Shown here in pieces: positions 56,358 to 64,000 of a stretch of 64,000 nucleotides of DNA. Origin of the DNA: Marinobacter lutaoensis. Its GTDB lineage: Bacteria; Pseudomonadota; Gammaproteobacteria; Pseudomonadales; Oleiphilaceae. The stretch covers positions 248,001 to 312,000 of the forward strand of contig NZ_MSCW01000008.1 of assembly GCF_001981305.1 (NCBI RefSeq), in the 5' to 3' direction. The position numbers and the translations under genes are program-made. Under the pieces are notes generated by a model. That model was given only the letters and a program-made list of their open reading frames with translations. It did not search any database and was not told where the DNA came from. How positions within the stretch are numbered: the stretch's first letter is position 1; every line of letters starts with the position of its first letter.

Positions 56358-57114
56358 GTGCAGCCAGCCGATCCTTACGGTAAATGCCGCAGGTGCCGCA
56401 GTAACCGCCCTCGGGCAGCAGGTATTTCAGGCAACAGCCCCGGCGCTGGGGGATGGCGCAGGACTGTCCGTTGAAGGTGAGCGGTATCCAGTCGAGGTGG
56501 CGGCCGACCTCGTTCCCGAAACCGGCCAGCCAGGCATTGGCCTGCTCGCATAGCGGGGCCGGCTCAGCCAGATTCCATACCGCCGAAAAGGGGGCGCCCA
56601 GCCCCAGGCCCATGCTGCTCCAGTAGGCACCCGGGCTGATGCCCAACCGGTGCCGAAAGACGGCGTACCACTCCTCCAACCGTTTCCCCGTTTCCTGAAC
56701 GAAGGTGGCCACTGTCACCGTGGGCTGATCCGGAGCCAGAAACCAGCGGGCTTGCATCGGTGGGGTGCCGGCTTCCGGCCGTGGGGGCGCCAGGAAGATC
56801 CGGTCCGGCTCCGGCAGCGGCGCCTGGCCGTCCCGAAACAGCCTCAGTGTCAGTGGTGCGATGACCTGCAGGGCCAAGTCCTGCTGCAGTACCGAGAGAT
56901 AGGCCCGCTGCAGTCTGGGGGTGGTGGCATCGGGCTGCTCTTCCCGAAGCTGCTGGTGCAACTGCTCCGGTTGCGCCAGGTACTGTGCCAGCGATCGCAG
57001 GGCGGGGCGAGGCGCCTCGAAGGGCGCCAGGGCTCCGGACAGCACCTGCCGGGCATCCAGTCCGGTGGACCGGAGCAGCTGGTGGTAGCGCTCGGGCCCG
57101 TCAGTCCCGGCCAT
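56305..57114 (-). CDS. FhuF-like siderophore-iron reductase
   Basis: A 269-residue cytoplasmic ferric-siderophore reductase. The C-terminal iron-sulfur motif C-C-x10-C-x2-C is exact (residues about 229-244: GCCLKYLLPEGGYCGTC). This is the signature of the FhuF family, which removes iron from hydroxamate siderophores by reduction. The rest is FhuF-like but divergent. It is the last gene of the four-gene iron-uptake operon and overlaps the permease gene by 14 bases. Length matches FhuF (about 262). Confidence 0.88.
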   Translation of the reverse strand: MAGTDGPERYHQLLRSTGLDARQVLSGALAPFEAPRPALRSLAQYLAQPEQLHQQLREEQPDATTPRLQRAYLSVLQQDLALQVIAPLTLRLFRDGQAPLPEPDRIFLAPPRPEAGTPPMQARWFLAPDQPTVTVATFVQETGKRLEEWYAVFRHRLGISPGAYWSSMGLGLGAPFSAVWNLAEPAPLCEQANAWLAGFGNEVGRHLDWIPLTFNGQSCAIPQRRGCCLKYLLPEGGYCGTCGIYRKDRLAALSRQTRSRAPGQWQPGQ

Positions 57115-59131
57115 GACGGCTCAGCCCCCAGAGGAAATACACGCCTCCGACCAAGGCCGCCAGGAGTCCGGCGGGCAGCTGGCTCGGATAGATCACGATG
57201 CGGGCCAGGTAGTCCGCCACCGCCAGCAGTGCCGCCCCGACCATCGCCGCGACCAGCAGCTGCCGCCCCACGGTCTGCTGACCGAGCACCCGGGCCAGGT
57301 GCGGAGCCACCAGGCCGATGAAGCTCAGGGGGCCGATCACCACGGTGGCCGCCGCTGTCAGCAGGGCGGCCAGCAGCAGCAGGGCAAGCCGCGCCGGCGC
57401 CACCGCCAGACCGAGCGCGGAGGCGGCGGTTTCGCCCAGCGGCAAAATCGTCAGTGGCCGAAGAATGGCCAGCAGCGCCAGGCCGACCGCCAGCAGCACC
57501 AGCAACAGGGCCACCGCCTCGGTTTCGGACACCAGCCAGGTGGCGCCGTACATCCAGGTCAGTAGCTTGGTTGCCTGGGTGCCGCCGGAGGCCACGACCA
57601 GGCGCAGGCCGGCATCCATGAATACATACAGTGCCAGACCGCCCAGCAGCAGCTGATTGCCCGCGAACCGGTGCCGGCGGGCCAGCAGGATCAGCAGGCC
57701 CAGCGCTACCGCGGCCCCGAGGGTGGCCGCAGCCAGCTGGCCGCCACGGCCGACGTCCAGCCCGGCCAGGGTCACCACCACCATGGCCAGGGCGGCGCCG
57801 CCGCTGACCCCCAGCATTTCCGGGCTGCCCATGGGGTTGCGGGTCATTCTCTGGACCAGGGTGCCGGCAAGGCCGAGGGCGACCCCCGCCAGGCAGGCCG
57901 CCAGCAGTCTCGGCCCCCGCCAGACCCAGGCCTCGCCCCACTGCGCCACCGGTGTCCAGTGCCAGCCCGACAGGCCCGGTGACCAGCCCATGGCCAGGGC
58001 CAGCAGCGCGATCAGCAACGCGCCCAGTCCAACCGCGGTCCCGGTCAGTGACCGGCGCGCGGGCAGGAAGCCGGACGGACCGGAGTCCTGGCCCGGCATG
58101 TGGTGAGTGTTGCGGATGCGCTGCAGCGCCAGCAGGATCACCGGACCGCCGATCAGGGCGGTGGTGGTTCCGGTGGGCACCAGGGAGCCGTCACCCAGGT
58201 CGGATACCCAGGCGGCCAGGGCATCGGCAAGCAGCAGCAGACCGCTGCCGATCAGTGTGCTCCAGATCAGCCGCTGGCGCAGGGTCCGGGCGCCCAGGAG
58301 GCGAGCGAGCACCGGCGCCGCGAGGCCGGTGAAGCCGATCACACCGACGCGGCTGACCACGTTGGCACACAGCAGGACCACCAGCAGCAAAGCCGCGCCC
58401 CGCAGCCAAGTGACCCGGGCGCCGAGGGCACTGGCGGAGGCATCGCCCAGTTGCAACAGCTGCAGTGGCCGGATCAACGCCACCATCAGCAGGCTCAGTA
58501 CCAGCACCCGAGGCCAGAGTTCCGAGAACGGCTGCCAGTTGCTTTGTACCAGCGAGCCGGCGCCCCAGATGTAGAGGTTGCCCAGCCACTCCCCCTTGAG
58601 CAGCAGAAAGGCCATGTTGACCGCGCCCAGGAAGAAGCTGATCACCAGGCCCGCCAGGATGACCGTGACCGGGGAAAAGCCCAGGCGCCAGGTCAGCAAT
58701 GCCACCAGGCCGATGGCCAGAAGACCGCCGGCGATGGCGGGCAGGTCCGGGCTCAGTGCCAGCAGCCCCGGCAGGAACAGGGACGCGAGGGTAATGCCAA
58801 ACTGGCTACCAGCCGCGACCCCGAGGGTGGTGGGGGAGGCCAGGGGGTTGCCCAGAATCTGCTGGGTGACCGCACCGGCCACGCCAAAGGCCGCGCCGAT
58901 CAGTACCGCCATGGCAACCCGGGGGGCCCAGCTGAAGTGGGCGAGCACCGAGGCGTAGATCTCCGGGTCGTAGGTCCAGAACGCGGAAAGCAAATGTGTC
59001 AGCGGCAGTTCCCCGGCCCAGGGCAGGGTCGTGGCCAGCAGCGCTGTCAGCCAGAGCACCACGGTGGCGGTGGCAAGGCGCGCCGGCAGAGCCGGGCGAG
59101 CCCGGGATGGCGCGGTGGATTCAGCGTACAC
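57101..59131 (-). CDS. Fused double FecCD-type iron-siderophore permease (FhuB-like)
   Basis: A 676-residue inner-membrane permease made of two FecCD-type halves (about 1-335 and 345-676), as in FhuB. The halves share motifs such as GNPLASPTTLGVAAGSQFG and RNPMGSPEMLGVSGGAAL, and GFTGLAAPVLARLLG and SFIGLVAPHLARVLG. Each half carries about ten hydrophobic helices. The start is GTG 59131, overlapping the binding-protein stop by 11 bases. It carries siderophore-bound iron across the inner membrane with the adjacent ATPase. Confidence 0.93.
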   Translation of the reverse strand: MYAESTAPSRARPALPARLATATVVLWLTALLATTLPWAGELPLTHLLSAFWTYDPEIYASVLAHFSWAPRVAMAVLIGAAFGVAGAVTQQILGNPLASPTTLGVAAGSQFGITLASLFLPGLLALSPDLPAIAGGLLAIGLVALLTWRLGFSPVTVILAGLVISFFLGAVNMAFLLLKGEWLGNLYIWGAGSLVQSNWQPFSELWPRVLVLSLLMVALIRPLQLLQLGDASASALGARVTWLRGAALLLVVLLCANVVSRVGVIGFTGLAAPVLARLLGARTLRQRLIWSTLIGSGLLLLADALAAWVSDLGDGSLVPTGTTTALIGGPVILLALQRIRNTHHMPGQDSGPSGFLPARRSLTGTAVGLGALLIALLALAMGWSPGLSGWHWTPVAQWGEAWVWRGPRLLAACLAGVALGLAGTLVQRMTRNPMGSPEMLGVSGGAALAMVVVTLAGLDVGRGGQLAAATLGAAVALGLLILLARRHRFAGNQLLLGGLALYVFMDAGLRLVVASGGTQATKLLTWMYGATWLVSETEAVALLLVLLAVGLALLAILRPLTILPLGETAASALGLAVAPARLALLLLAALLTAAATVVIGPLSFIGLVAPHLARVLGQQTVGRQLLVAAMVGAALLAVADYLARIVIYPSQLPAGLLAALVGGVYFLWGLSRHGRD

Positions 59132-60053
59132 GGTCGGATCCCCCCGCCAGCAGGTTGTCGGTGATTAGCGTGGCCAACCGTTTGATCGGGTAGACGCCGC
59201 CAAATGGCCAGACCGTGTCGATCTGGTAGACCTGCTGCCGACGCACCGCCGGAAGATGGGTCCAGAACGGGCTGTCGGCCAGGCGCTCCGCCAGCCCCGG
59301 CGGTGTCGGGGAGAGTACGATCAGGCGAGCGTCCGGATATTCGGCAATGGCCTCCAGCCCCACCAGCGAAAAGCCCCAGAAACTGCCCGGGGTCGGCCAG
59401 GCATTGCTCAGGCCCAGGCCGTCCAGGGCCTTCTGAAACAGGCCGTTCGGGGTGTAGAGGCGGACATGCCGGTCATCCATGAAGCTGACCAGAAGCACCG
59501 GGCGATCGGTCAGGCCCGCACGCTCCAGGCGGGCTCGCTGGCTGGCCAGGGTCTGCTCGATATCGTCCAGCACCGCTTGGGCCCGGTCCTCGCGATCCAG
59601 GATCTGCCCCAGGGTCAGCAACTGCGTGCGCGCGGTTTCGTAAGGCTGCGAACCGTCCCGGTAGACGCTGATGACATAGGTGGGGGCGATCCGTTCCAGC
59701 AGTTCGGCGGCAGGGGCCAGCTCGGTGCTGGTCACGATCAGGTCCGGTTTCAGCTCGGCGATGGCCTCCAGGCTGGGTGCCATCCGCAGACCCACGTTGA
59801 AGACGCCCGACTCGGGCAGCGGGGGCTCCTTCACCCAGTAGCCGTAGCCGTCCATGTTGGCGACCCCGACCGGGGTGACGCCCAGCAGCAGGACGGCCTC
59901 GGTGGCCGCCCAGTTCAGGGTGACAATGCGCCGTGGCGTGCCGTCGAGGGTGAGGGTTCCCAGTTCGTGGCGCCAGGTTCCGGCCAGGGCCGGCACCGCC
60001 ATCAGCAGGGCCAGGGCCGCGACCAGGCCGCGTCGGGCTCGGTCAATGGACAT
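59121..60053 (-). CDS. Periplasmic iron-siderophore binding protein (FhuD-like)
   Basis: A 310-residue binding protein. The signal peptide is residues 1 to about 24 (hydrophobic core VAALALLMAVPALA). The mature part has the helical-backbone fold of the FhuD/BtuF class: RRIVTLNWAATEAVLLLGV, PSLEAIAELKPDLIVTS, and a C-terminal IKRLATLITDNLL. Ligand selectivity (hydroxamate or other) is not readable. It overlaps the ATPase gene by 11 bases and the permease gene by 11 bases. Confidence 0.92.
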   Translation of the reverse strand: MSIDRARRGLVAALALLMAVPALAGTWRHELGTLTLDGTPRRIVTLNWAATEAVLLLGVTPVGVANMDGYGYWVKEPPLPESGVFNVGLRMAPSLEAIAELKPDLIVTSTELAPAAELLERIAPTYVISVYRDGSQPYETARTQLLTLGQILDREDRAQAVLDDIEQTLASQRARLERAGLTDRPVLLVSFMDDRHVRLYTPNGLFQKALDGLGLSNAWPTPGSFWGFSLVGLEAIAEYPDARLIVLSPTPPGLAERLADSPFWTHLPAVRRQQVYQIDTVWPFGGVYPIKRLATLITDNLLAGGSDRVR

Positions 60054-60816
60054 AGGACACCCACTGCCCGGGGGCCCGCTCCATCACCCCCATGGGCACG
60101 CCGTAGATGGCTTCCAGTGTGCTGGTGTCCATGATCTCCCTGGGGCTGCCGTCGGCGATCAGCTGACCGCCTTTCAAGGCCACCAACCGGTCGCAGAAGC
60201 GGGCCGCCAAGTCGACGTCATGGAGGACCACGATCACCGTCAGTTCACGCTGCTCCGCCAGGCGGTGTACCAGGCGCAAGGTTTCCACCTGGTGCTTGAC
60301 GTCCAGCGCTGAAATGGGCTCATCCAGCAGCAGGCAGCGGGTTTGCTGGGCCAGCAGCATGGCGATCCAGGCCCGCTGGCGTTCGCCCCCGGACAGGGTG
60401 TCCACGGCCCGGTGCTGAAATCCCCCCAGGCCAGTGTCGGCGATGGCCTGATCAATCAGTGTCTGGTCCTCGGTGGTGTAGCGCCCCAGCGGCCCGCGCC
60501 AGGGATAGCGTCCCAGGGCCACCAGCTCGCGAACCGTCAGGCCGTCGGTGCCCGGGGGGTGTTGGGGGAGGTAGCCCACGGTGCGGGCGAACTCCCGGGC
60601 CCCAGTGTGCCGGAAGGACGTGCCCTGGAGGCTGACGTTGCCGGTGCTGGGCTTGTGCTGCCGCGCCAGAATCTTGAGCAGGGTGGACTTGCCGGAACCG
60701 TTGTGGCCGAGCAGGGCGGTGACTTCGCCCTCCCGGAAACTGAGATTGATATCGCGCAAAATGGTGGTGTCGCCGATCCGGACACTCAGGTTGCTGACTT
60801 CGAAAAATGCCGACAT
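60043..60816 (-). CDS. Iron-siderophore ABC transporter ATPase (FhuC-like)
   Basis: A 257-residue ATPase of the FecE/FhuC family. It has Walker A GHNGSGKSTLLK, LGRYPWRGPLGR (typical of iron-siderophore ATPases), signature LSGGERQRAWIAMLLAQ, Walker B CLLLDEPISALD and switch histidine VVLHDVDLAARF. It is the first gene of the operon, 40 bases downstream of a Fur box (60856-60874). It powers the permease/binding-protein pair that follows. Confidence 0.95.
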   Translation of the reverse strand: MSAFFEVSNLSVRIGDTTILRDINLSFREGEVTALLGHNGSGKSTLLKILARQHKPSTGNVSLQGTSFRHTGAREFARTVGYLPQHPPGTDGLTVRELVALGRYPWRGPLGRYTTEDQTLIDQAIADTGLGGFQHRAVDTLSGGERQRAWIAMLLAQQTRCLLLDEPISALDVKHQVETLRLVHRLAEQRELTVIVVLHDVDLAARFCDRLVALKGGQLIADGSPREIMDTSTLEAIYGVPMGVMERAPGQWVSYVH

Positions 60817-60855
60817 TCGGACTCCCCCTGGGCTGAGAGCCCGCAGGGTAATCTA

Positions 60856-60874
60856 AATGCGAATAACTATCAAT
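60856..60874. promoter_or_regulatory. Fur box of the iron-uptake operon
   Basis: The 19 bases AATGCGAATAACTATCAAT match the Fur consensus (AATGATAAT-N-ATTATCATT) at 15 of 18 informative positions. It lies 40 bases upstream of the ATPase start and 23 bases beyond the exporter start region's opposite end, so it controls the import operon. Iron-replete repression is the expected behaviour. Confidence 0.7.
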
Positions 60875-60896
60875 GGATTTGTCGGAAGGGCCAGGC

Positions 60897-62687
60897 TCAG
60901 GCCTGGCCGGTCTGTACCCGCCACTGGGCACTGTAGGCGCCCTGCCGCGCCAGCAGCTCGGCGTGGGTTCCCTGCTCGACAACCTGGCCGTGCTCGATGA
61001 CGGCAATGGTGTCCGCGTCCACGATGGTGGACAGCCGGTGCGCAATCATGATGACCGTGCGGTTGTGCCCGATCCGCCGCAGCGAACGCTGAATGGCCGC
61101 TTCCGTTTCGTTATCCACGGCGCTGGTGGCCTCATCCAGCACCAAGATAGGTGGATTCTTGAGCAGGGCCCGGGCCAAGGACAGGCGCTGGCGCTGGCCG
61201 CCGGACAGGCGCGCGCCCCGTTCGCCCACCGGGGTGTCCAGGCCCTCGGGCAGGGTTTCGATGAACGACCAGGCCTCGGCGGTCCGGGCGGCCTCGATGA
61301 TTTCCTCGTCGGTGGCGTCCGGTTTGCCGTAGGCGAGGTTTTCCCGGATCGTCCCGTCAAACAGGTAGACATCCTGGCTGACCAGACCAATGGCCTGGCG
61401 CAGGGACGACAGGCTCAGTTCCCGGATCGGCTGGCCGTCGATGCGGATCTCCCCGGACACCGGATCGTAGAAGCGCAGCAGCAGCTTGATCAGGGTGGAC
61501 TTGCCGGAGCCGGTGGCTCCCACGAGGGCCAGGGTATGCCCCGCCGGCACCGACAGGCTGATGTCCTGAATGCCGCCGCCGCTGCCTGGGTACCGGAAGG
61601 TCACGTGACGGAACTCCACCTCGCCCCGCACCGGCTGTGCCAGGGCCTTGCCACCCTGGTCGTGAACCCGCACCGGCTCCGCCAGCAGGTTGAGAATGCG
61701 GCGGGTGCTGGCCATGGCCCGCTCGAACTGGTCGATCACCTCCGCCAGCGCGGTCAGGGGCCAGAGCAGGCGCTGGGTCAAGAACACCAGGACCCCGTAG
61801 GCCCCCACATTCAGGGTGCCGTTCAGGGCCATCATACCGCCGACGGTGAAGGTGGCCAGGAAACCGGCGAGGATGGCCATGCGGATCACCGGAATGAACG
61901 CCGAGCTGATGCGGATCGCCTTGCGGTTGGCGTCCACGTAGGCTTCGCTGCTTTCCCGCAGCCGCGCCGCCTCCCGCTGCTCGGCGGTGAAGCTCTTGAT
62001 GGTGGCGATGCCGGCCAGGTTGTTGGCCAGCCGGCTGGCCAGGTCACCGACTTTTTCCCGGACATCCGCGTACAGGGGGCCAGCCTTGCGCTGGAAGTAG
62101 AAGGCGCCCCAGATGATCAGCGGAATCGGGGTGAACGCCAGCAGGGCCACCAGGGGCGACAGGATGAAGAACACCGCGCCCACGGCGACCACCGTGACCA
62201 GCACCTGGATCATGGCGTTGGCTCCGCCGTCCAGGAAACGCTCGAGCTGGTTCACATCGTCGTTCATGGTGGCCACCAGCTGGCCGGAGCTGCGGGACTC
62301 GAAGAAGCTCATGTCCAGACGCTGGGCATGCTCGTAGGCGTCCTGGCGCAGGTCCGACTGCAGGCGCTGGGCCAGGTTGCGCCAGAGTATCTGGAACAGG
62401 TACTCGAACAGCGACTCGCCGGCCCAGACCACGAAGGTCAGCACGGCCAGGATGGTGATCTGCTGCTGCGCCGTCTCGAAACCGAGACCGGCGACGAAAC
62501 TTGCTTCCTTATTGACCACGACATCGATGGCAATCCCGATGAGGATTTCCGGGGCGATGTCGAACAGCTTGTTGATGATCGAGCAGGTGGTTGCCGCGAT
62601 GATCTGTCGCCGATAACCCCGGGCATAACGGAGCAGACGGATCAGCGCGGCGACGCTGCTTTCGGCGCGTGGGTGTGAAATGGACAT
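60897..62687 (-). CDS. ABC exporter (transmembrane and ATPase fused)
   Basis: A 596-residue half-transporter of the MsbA/multidrug class. Six membrane helices occupy about 1-330, and the ATPase domain about 345-590 has Walker A GATGSGKSTLIK, LVSQDVYLFDGTIRENLAYG, signature LSGGQRQRLSLARALL and Walker B ILVLDEATSAVD. It starts at ATG 62687 behind GGGAG, although an open frame continues upstream inside yaiI. It ends 23 bases before the Fur box of the iron-uptake operon. Location next to that operon suggests siderophore or other iron-linked export; this is inference. Confidence 0.9.
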   Translation of the reverse strand: MSISHPRAESSVAALIRLLRYARGYRRQIIAATTCSIINKLFDIAPEILIGIAIDVVVNKEASFVAGLGFETAQQQITILAVLTFVVWAGESLFEYLFQILWRNLAQRLQSDLRQDAYEHAQRLDMSFFESRSSGQLVATMNDDVNQLERFLDGGANAMIQVLVTVVAVGAVFFILSPLVALLAFTPIPLIIWGAFYFQRKAGPLYADVREKVGDLASRLANNLAGIATIKSFTAEQREAARLRESSEAYVDANRKAIRISSAFIPVIRMAILAGFLATFTVGGMMALNGTLNVGAYGVLVFLTQRLLWPLTALAEVIDQFERAMASTRRILNLLAEPVRVHDQGGKALAQPVRGEVEFRHVTFRYPGSGGGIQDISLSVPAGHTLALVGATGSGKSTLIKLLLRFYDPVSGEIRIDGQPIRELSLSSLRQAIGLVSQDVYLFDGTIRENLAYGKPDATDEEIIEAARTAEAWSFIETLPEGLDTPVGERGARLSGGQRQRLSLARALLKNPPILVLDEATSAVDNETEAAIQRSLRRIGHNRTVIMIAHRLSTIVDADTIAVIEHGQVVEQGTHAELLARQGAYSAQWRVQTGQA

Positions 62688-62751
62688 GCAATCTCCCGTG
62701 CCTAGAGAAAAGCGCCAAGGGTAGCGGCAAACGCCCGGGAAAGAAACAGAA

Positions 62752-63231
62752 TCATTCTCGCCCCTGATCGGACGGCTGGGGCCGCTCATGGTGCCGCTGC
62801 AGCCAACGGTCGAGCTGGTCGGCGAAGGTTTTCCGGTCGGCCTGGCCAAACGGCGGCGGACCGCCGGTGACCTGTCCGGCATTGCGCAGCTCCTCCAGGA
62901 AATTGCGCATGGCCAGGCGCTGGCGGATGTTGTCCCGGGTAAAGGCCTGGCCGCGCGGATTGAACGCGTCGGCACCCCGGGCGATGGCTTCCGCGGCCAG
63001 AGGAATGTCCTGGGTGATGACCAGATCGCCGGGATGAATCTCACCGATGATCTCGTTGTCGGCGACATCGAAGCCCTGGGCGACCTGGCGCCGTCTGATG
63101 TAGGGGCTGGGCGGCAGGGCGATGGGGTGATTGGCGATGAACGTGGTCTCGACCCGCCAGCGGCTGGCGGCTCGGCAGAGGATGTCCCGTACCGGGACGG
63201 GACAGGCGTCGGCGTCGACCCAGATGGCCAT
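62752..63231 (-). CDS. yaiI: YaiI/YqxD family protein (DUF188)
   Basis: A 159-residue protein of the UPF0178/YaiI family. It has WVDADACPVPVRDILCRAA at the N terminus, then ADNEIIGEIHPGDLVITQDIP-type acidic residues and the block NPRGQAFTRDNIRQRLAMR. The fold is PIN-like and the family is suspected of nuclease activity, without proof. The start is ATG 63231, seven bases after GGGAG. Confidence 0.9.
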   Translation of the reverse strand: MAIWVDADACPVPVRDILCRAASRWRVETTFIANHPIALPPSPYIRRRQVAQGFDVADNEIIGEIHPGDLVITQDIPLAAEAIARGADAFNPRGQAFTRDNIRQRLAMRNFLEELRNAGQVTGGPPPFGQADRKTFADQLDRWLQRHHERPQPSDQGRE

Positions 63232-63334
63232 GGTGTGCTCCCGTGTTGGCGTATGCAGCGGCCAGTGTAACCCGTGTCGCGGCCGGGGTGTCGGTGGTAT
63301 CATTCAATTCCCATTGGATTAACAGGAAATGATA

Positions 63335-63673
63335 ATGTCACAACTCCCTCCCTGCCCGCAGTGCCAATCCGGGTACACCTACGAGGATGGCGTGCAACTG
63401 GTGTGTCCCGAGTGCGGGCATGAATGGTCCGAGGCCGAGCAGGCGGCCGCCGAGACCGGCAAGGTGGTGCGCGATGCCAACGGGAATCCGCTCCAGGACG
63501 GCGACACCGTCACCGTGATCAAGGACCTCAAGGTCAAGGGCTCCAGCTCGGTGGTGAAAGTGGGCACCAAGGTCAAGAACATCCGCCTGGTGGACGGCGA
63601 CCACGACATCGATTGCCGGATCGATGGCTTCGGCGCCATGAAGCTCAAGTCCGAGTTCGTCAAGAAAGCCTGA
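63335..63673 (+). CDS. yjdM: YjdM/PhnA family zinc-ribbon protein
   Basis: A 112-residue protein closely matching E. coli YjdM (formerly PhnA, 111 residues). A zinc ribbon ([21 protein letters not shown]) is followed by the conserved [16 protein letters not shown] segment and [18 protein letters not shown], with the ending [11 protein letters not shown]. Start ATG 63335 lies seven bases after AGGA; ATG 63329 lies too close to it. Despite the old name, phosphonoacetate hydrolysis is not established for this family. Confidence 0.92.
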   Translation: MSQLPPCPQCQSGYTYEDGVQLVCPECGHEWSEAEQAAAETGKVVRDANGNPLQDGDTVTVIKDLKVKGSSSVVKVGTKVKNIRLVDGDHDIDCRIDGFGAMKLKSEFVKKA

Positions 63674-63712
63674 ATTGAGAAATCCCCCTCCGTCGTCTAA
63701 AACTTAATCACA

Positions 63713-63730
63713 GGGCGCCTCCGGGCGCCC
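63713..63730 (+). terminator. Hairpin after yjdM
   Basis: A perfect seven-base-pair stem GGGCGCC/GGCGCCC closes a TCCG loop 40 bases after the yjdM stop. No T-run follows, so it may be a weak terminator or an mRNA end structure. Confidence 0.4.
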
Positions 63731-63852
63731 GACAGTCCCAGGCTCGTGTAACCCACGACAACAACAAGACGTTCCCCAGAGCTGCCCGTGCCAGTCACAA
63801 GCCGGCCCGGTGCCGCGGGCTTCCACCCGAAGCCGGGGGTAAGGAGGATGGG

Positions 63853-64000
63853 ATGAGACAACGCCATGAGTTCCATGTGGATAGCGTCCGCTATCTGGAT
63901 GAACACGGCCACCCCCTGGACGACCTGCCGTCCCAGGCCAGCGATACCGAACGGGTGCTGGCCGCCTACCGCAACATGGTGCTGACCCGCACGTTCGACG
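63853..64000 (+). CDS. Pyruvate dehydrogenase E1 component subunit alpha (5' part)
   Basis: The first 49 codons of a gene running off the window end. ATG 63853 lies after TAAGGAGG. The product begins MRQRHEFHVDSVRYLDEHG and reaches VLAAYRNMVLTRTFD, the start of the conserved E1 alpha fold in pyruvate or branched-chain 2-oxoacid dehydrogenases. The TPP-binding motifs lie beyond the window, so the exact substrate class cannot be fixed. An ACA repeat sits at 63758-63769 in the leader. Confidence 0.75.
   Translation, partial: MRQRHEFHVDSVRYLDEHGHPLDDLPSQASDTERVLAAYRNMVLTRTFD

Noticed and set aside
60873..62678. Long 601-codon open frame antisense to the ABC exporter
   Set aside because: It mirrors the codon pattern of a strong real gene on the other strand, has no family motif and is full of Gly/Gln/His typical of antisense frames in GC-rich DNA.
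62740..62760. Possible Fur box between the ABC exporter and yaiI
   Set aside because: GAATCATTCTC is only a short partial match and lacks the AATGATAAT half.

Overview
This is a GC-rich, gene-dense gammaproteobacterial chromosome segment. The best guess is Marinobacter or a close relative (inference). The reasons are a Marinobacter-type fatty acyl-CoA reductase for wax-ester alcohols (33109-34647), the conserved order lepA-lepB-DUF4845-rnc-era-recO-pdxJ, a BarA/GacS-cysM-rlmD-relA-mazG block, and a Pseudomonas-like complement of c-di-GMP and HDOD signalling proteins. No rRNA, tRNA, CRISPR array, insertion sequence or prophage was seen. Nearly every base is explained by a gene or a short intergenic region.

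Layout. 1-4762: co-directional translation, secretion and RNA-processing genes ending in pdxJ. 4759-7638: BarA/GacS hybrid kinase on the minus strand. 7854-13260: cysM, rlmD, relA, mazG (sulfur, rRNA methylation, stringent response). 13398-14036: two small convergent paralogues of unknown function. 14140-25319: ppc, a YbaK-HDOD fusion, adk, tsaB, a small hypothetical, rsmJ, plsB (minus), nudC and murI. 25297-27002: a methyltransferase and a DUF2156 protein. 27236-32942: a signalling island made of a REC-PAS-GGDEF-EAL protein, an HDOD-kinase and a divergent MinD/FlhG-like ATPase. 33109-37580: fatty acyl-CoA reductase, acetyl-CoA synthetase and a CrbR/ErdR-like regulator. 37655-44541: assorted dehydrogenases, aminotransferases, a lipoprotein and an EAL protein.

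44535-50490 is a LysR-controlled acyl-CoA catabolic operon: an ACAD10/11-like dehydrogenase, two SDRs, an APH-type kinase and a histidine-phosphatase-like protein lacking its second catalytic histidine. The kinase/dehydrogenase pair is the bacterial split equivalent of ACAD10/11 and of LvaA/LvaC, which suggests 4-hydroxyacyl-CoA breakdown. 50506-56115 carries dacB, a small histidine-motif hydroxylase-like protein overlapping a tandem glutaredoxin/GST-fold protein, dkgB, a GFA-family protein and a PQQ-type sugar dehydrogenase.

56182-60874 is an iron(III)-siderophore import operon (ATPase, binding protein, fused double permease, FhuF-like reductase; all overlapping) with a good Fur box at its head. 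A second Fur box near its 3' end faces a 36-codon membrane ORF that runs antisense into the reductase gene. The window ends with an ABC exporter, yaiI, yjdM and the first 49 codons of a pyruvate dehydrogenase E1 alpha gene.

Most likely to repay study are the ACAD/APH operon with its operator-like repeat, the YbaK-HDOD fusion, the HDOD-kinase/MinD/c-di-GMP island, the Fur-controlled small ORF or antisense transcript, and the recurrent ACA-repeat leaders.
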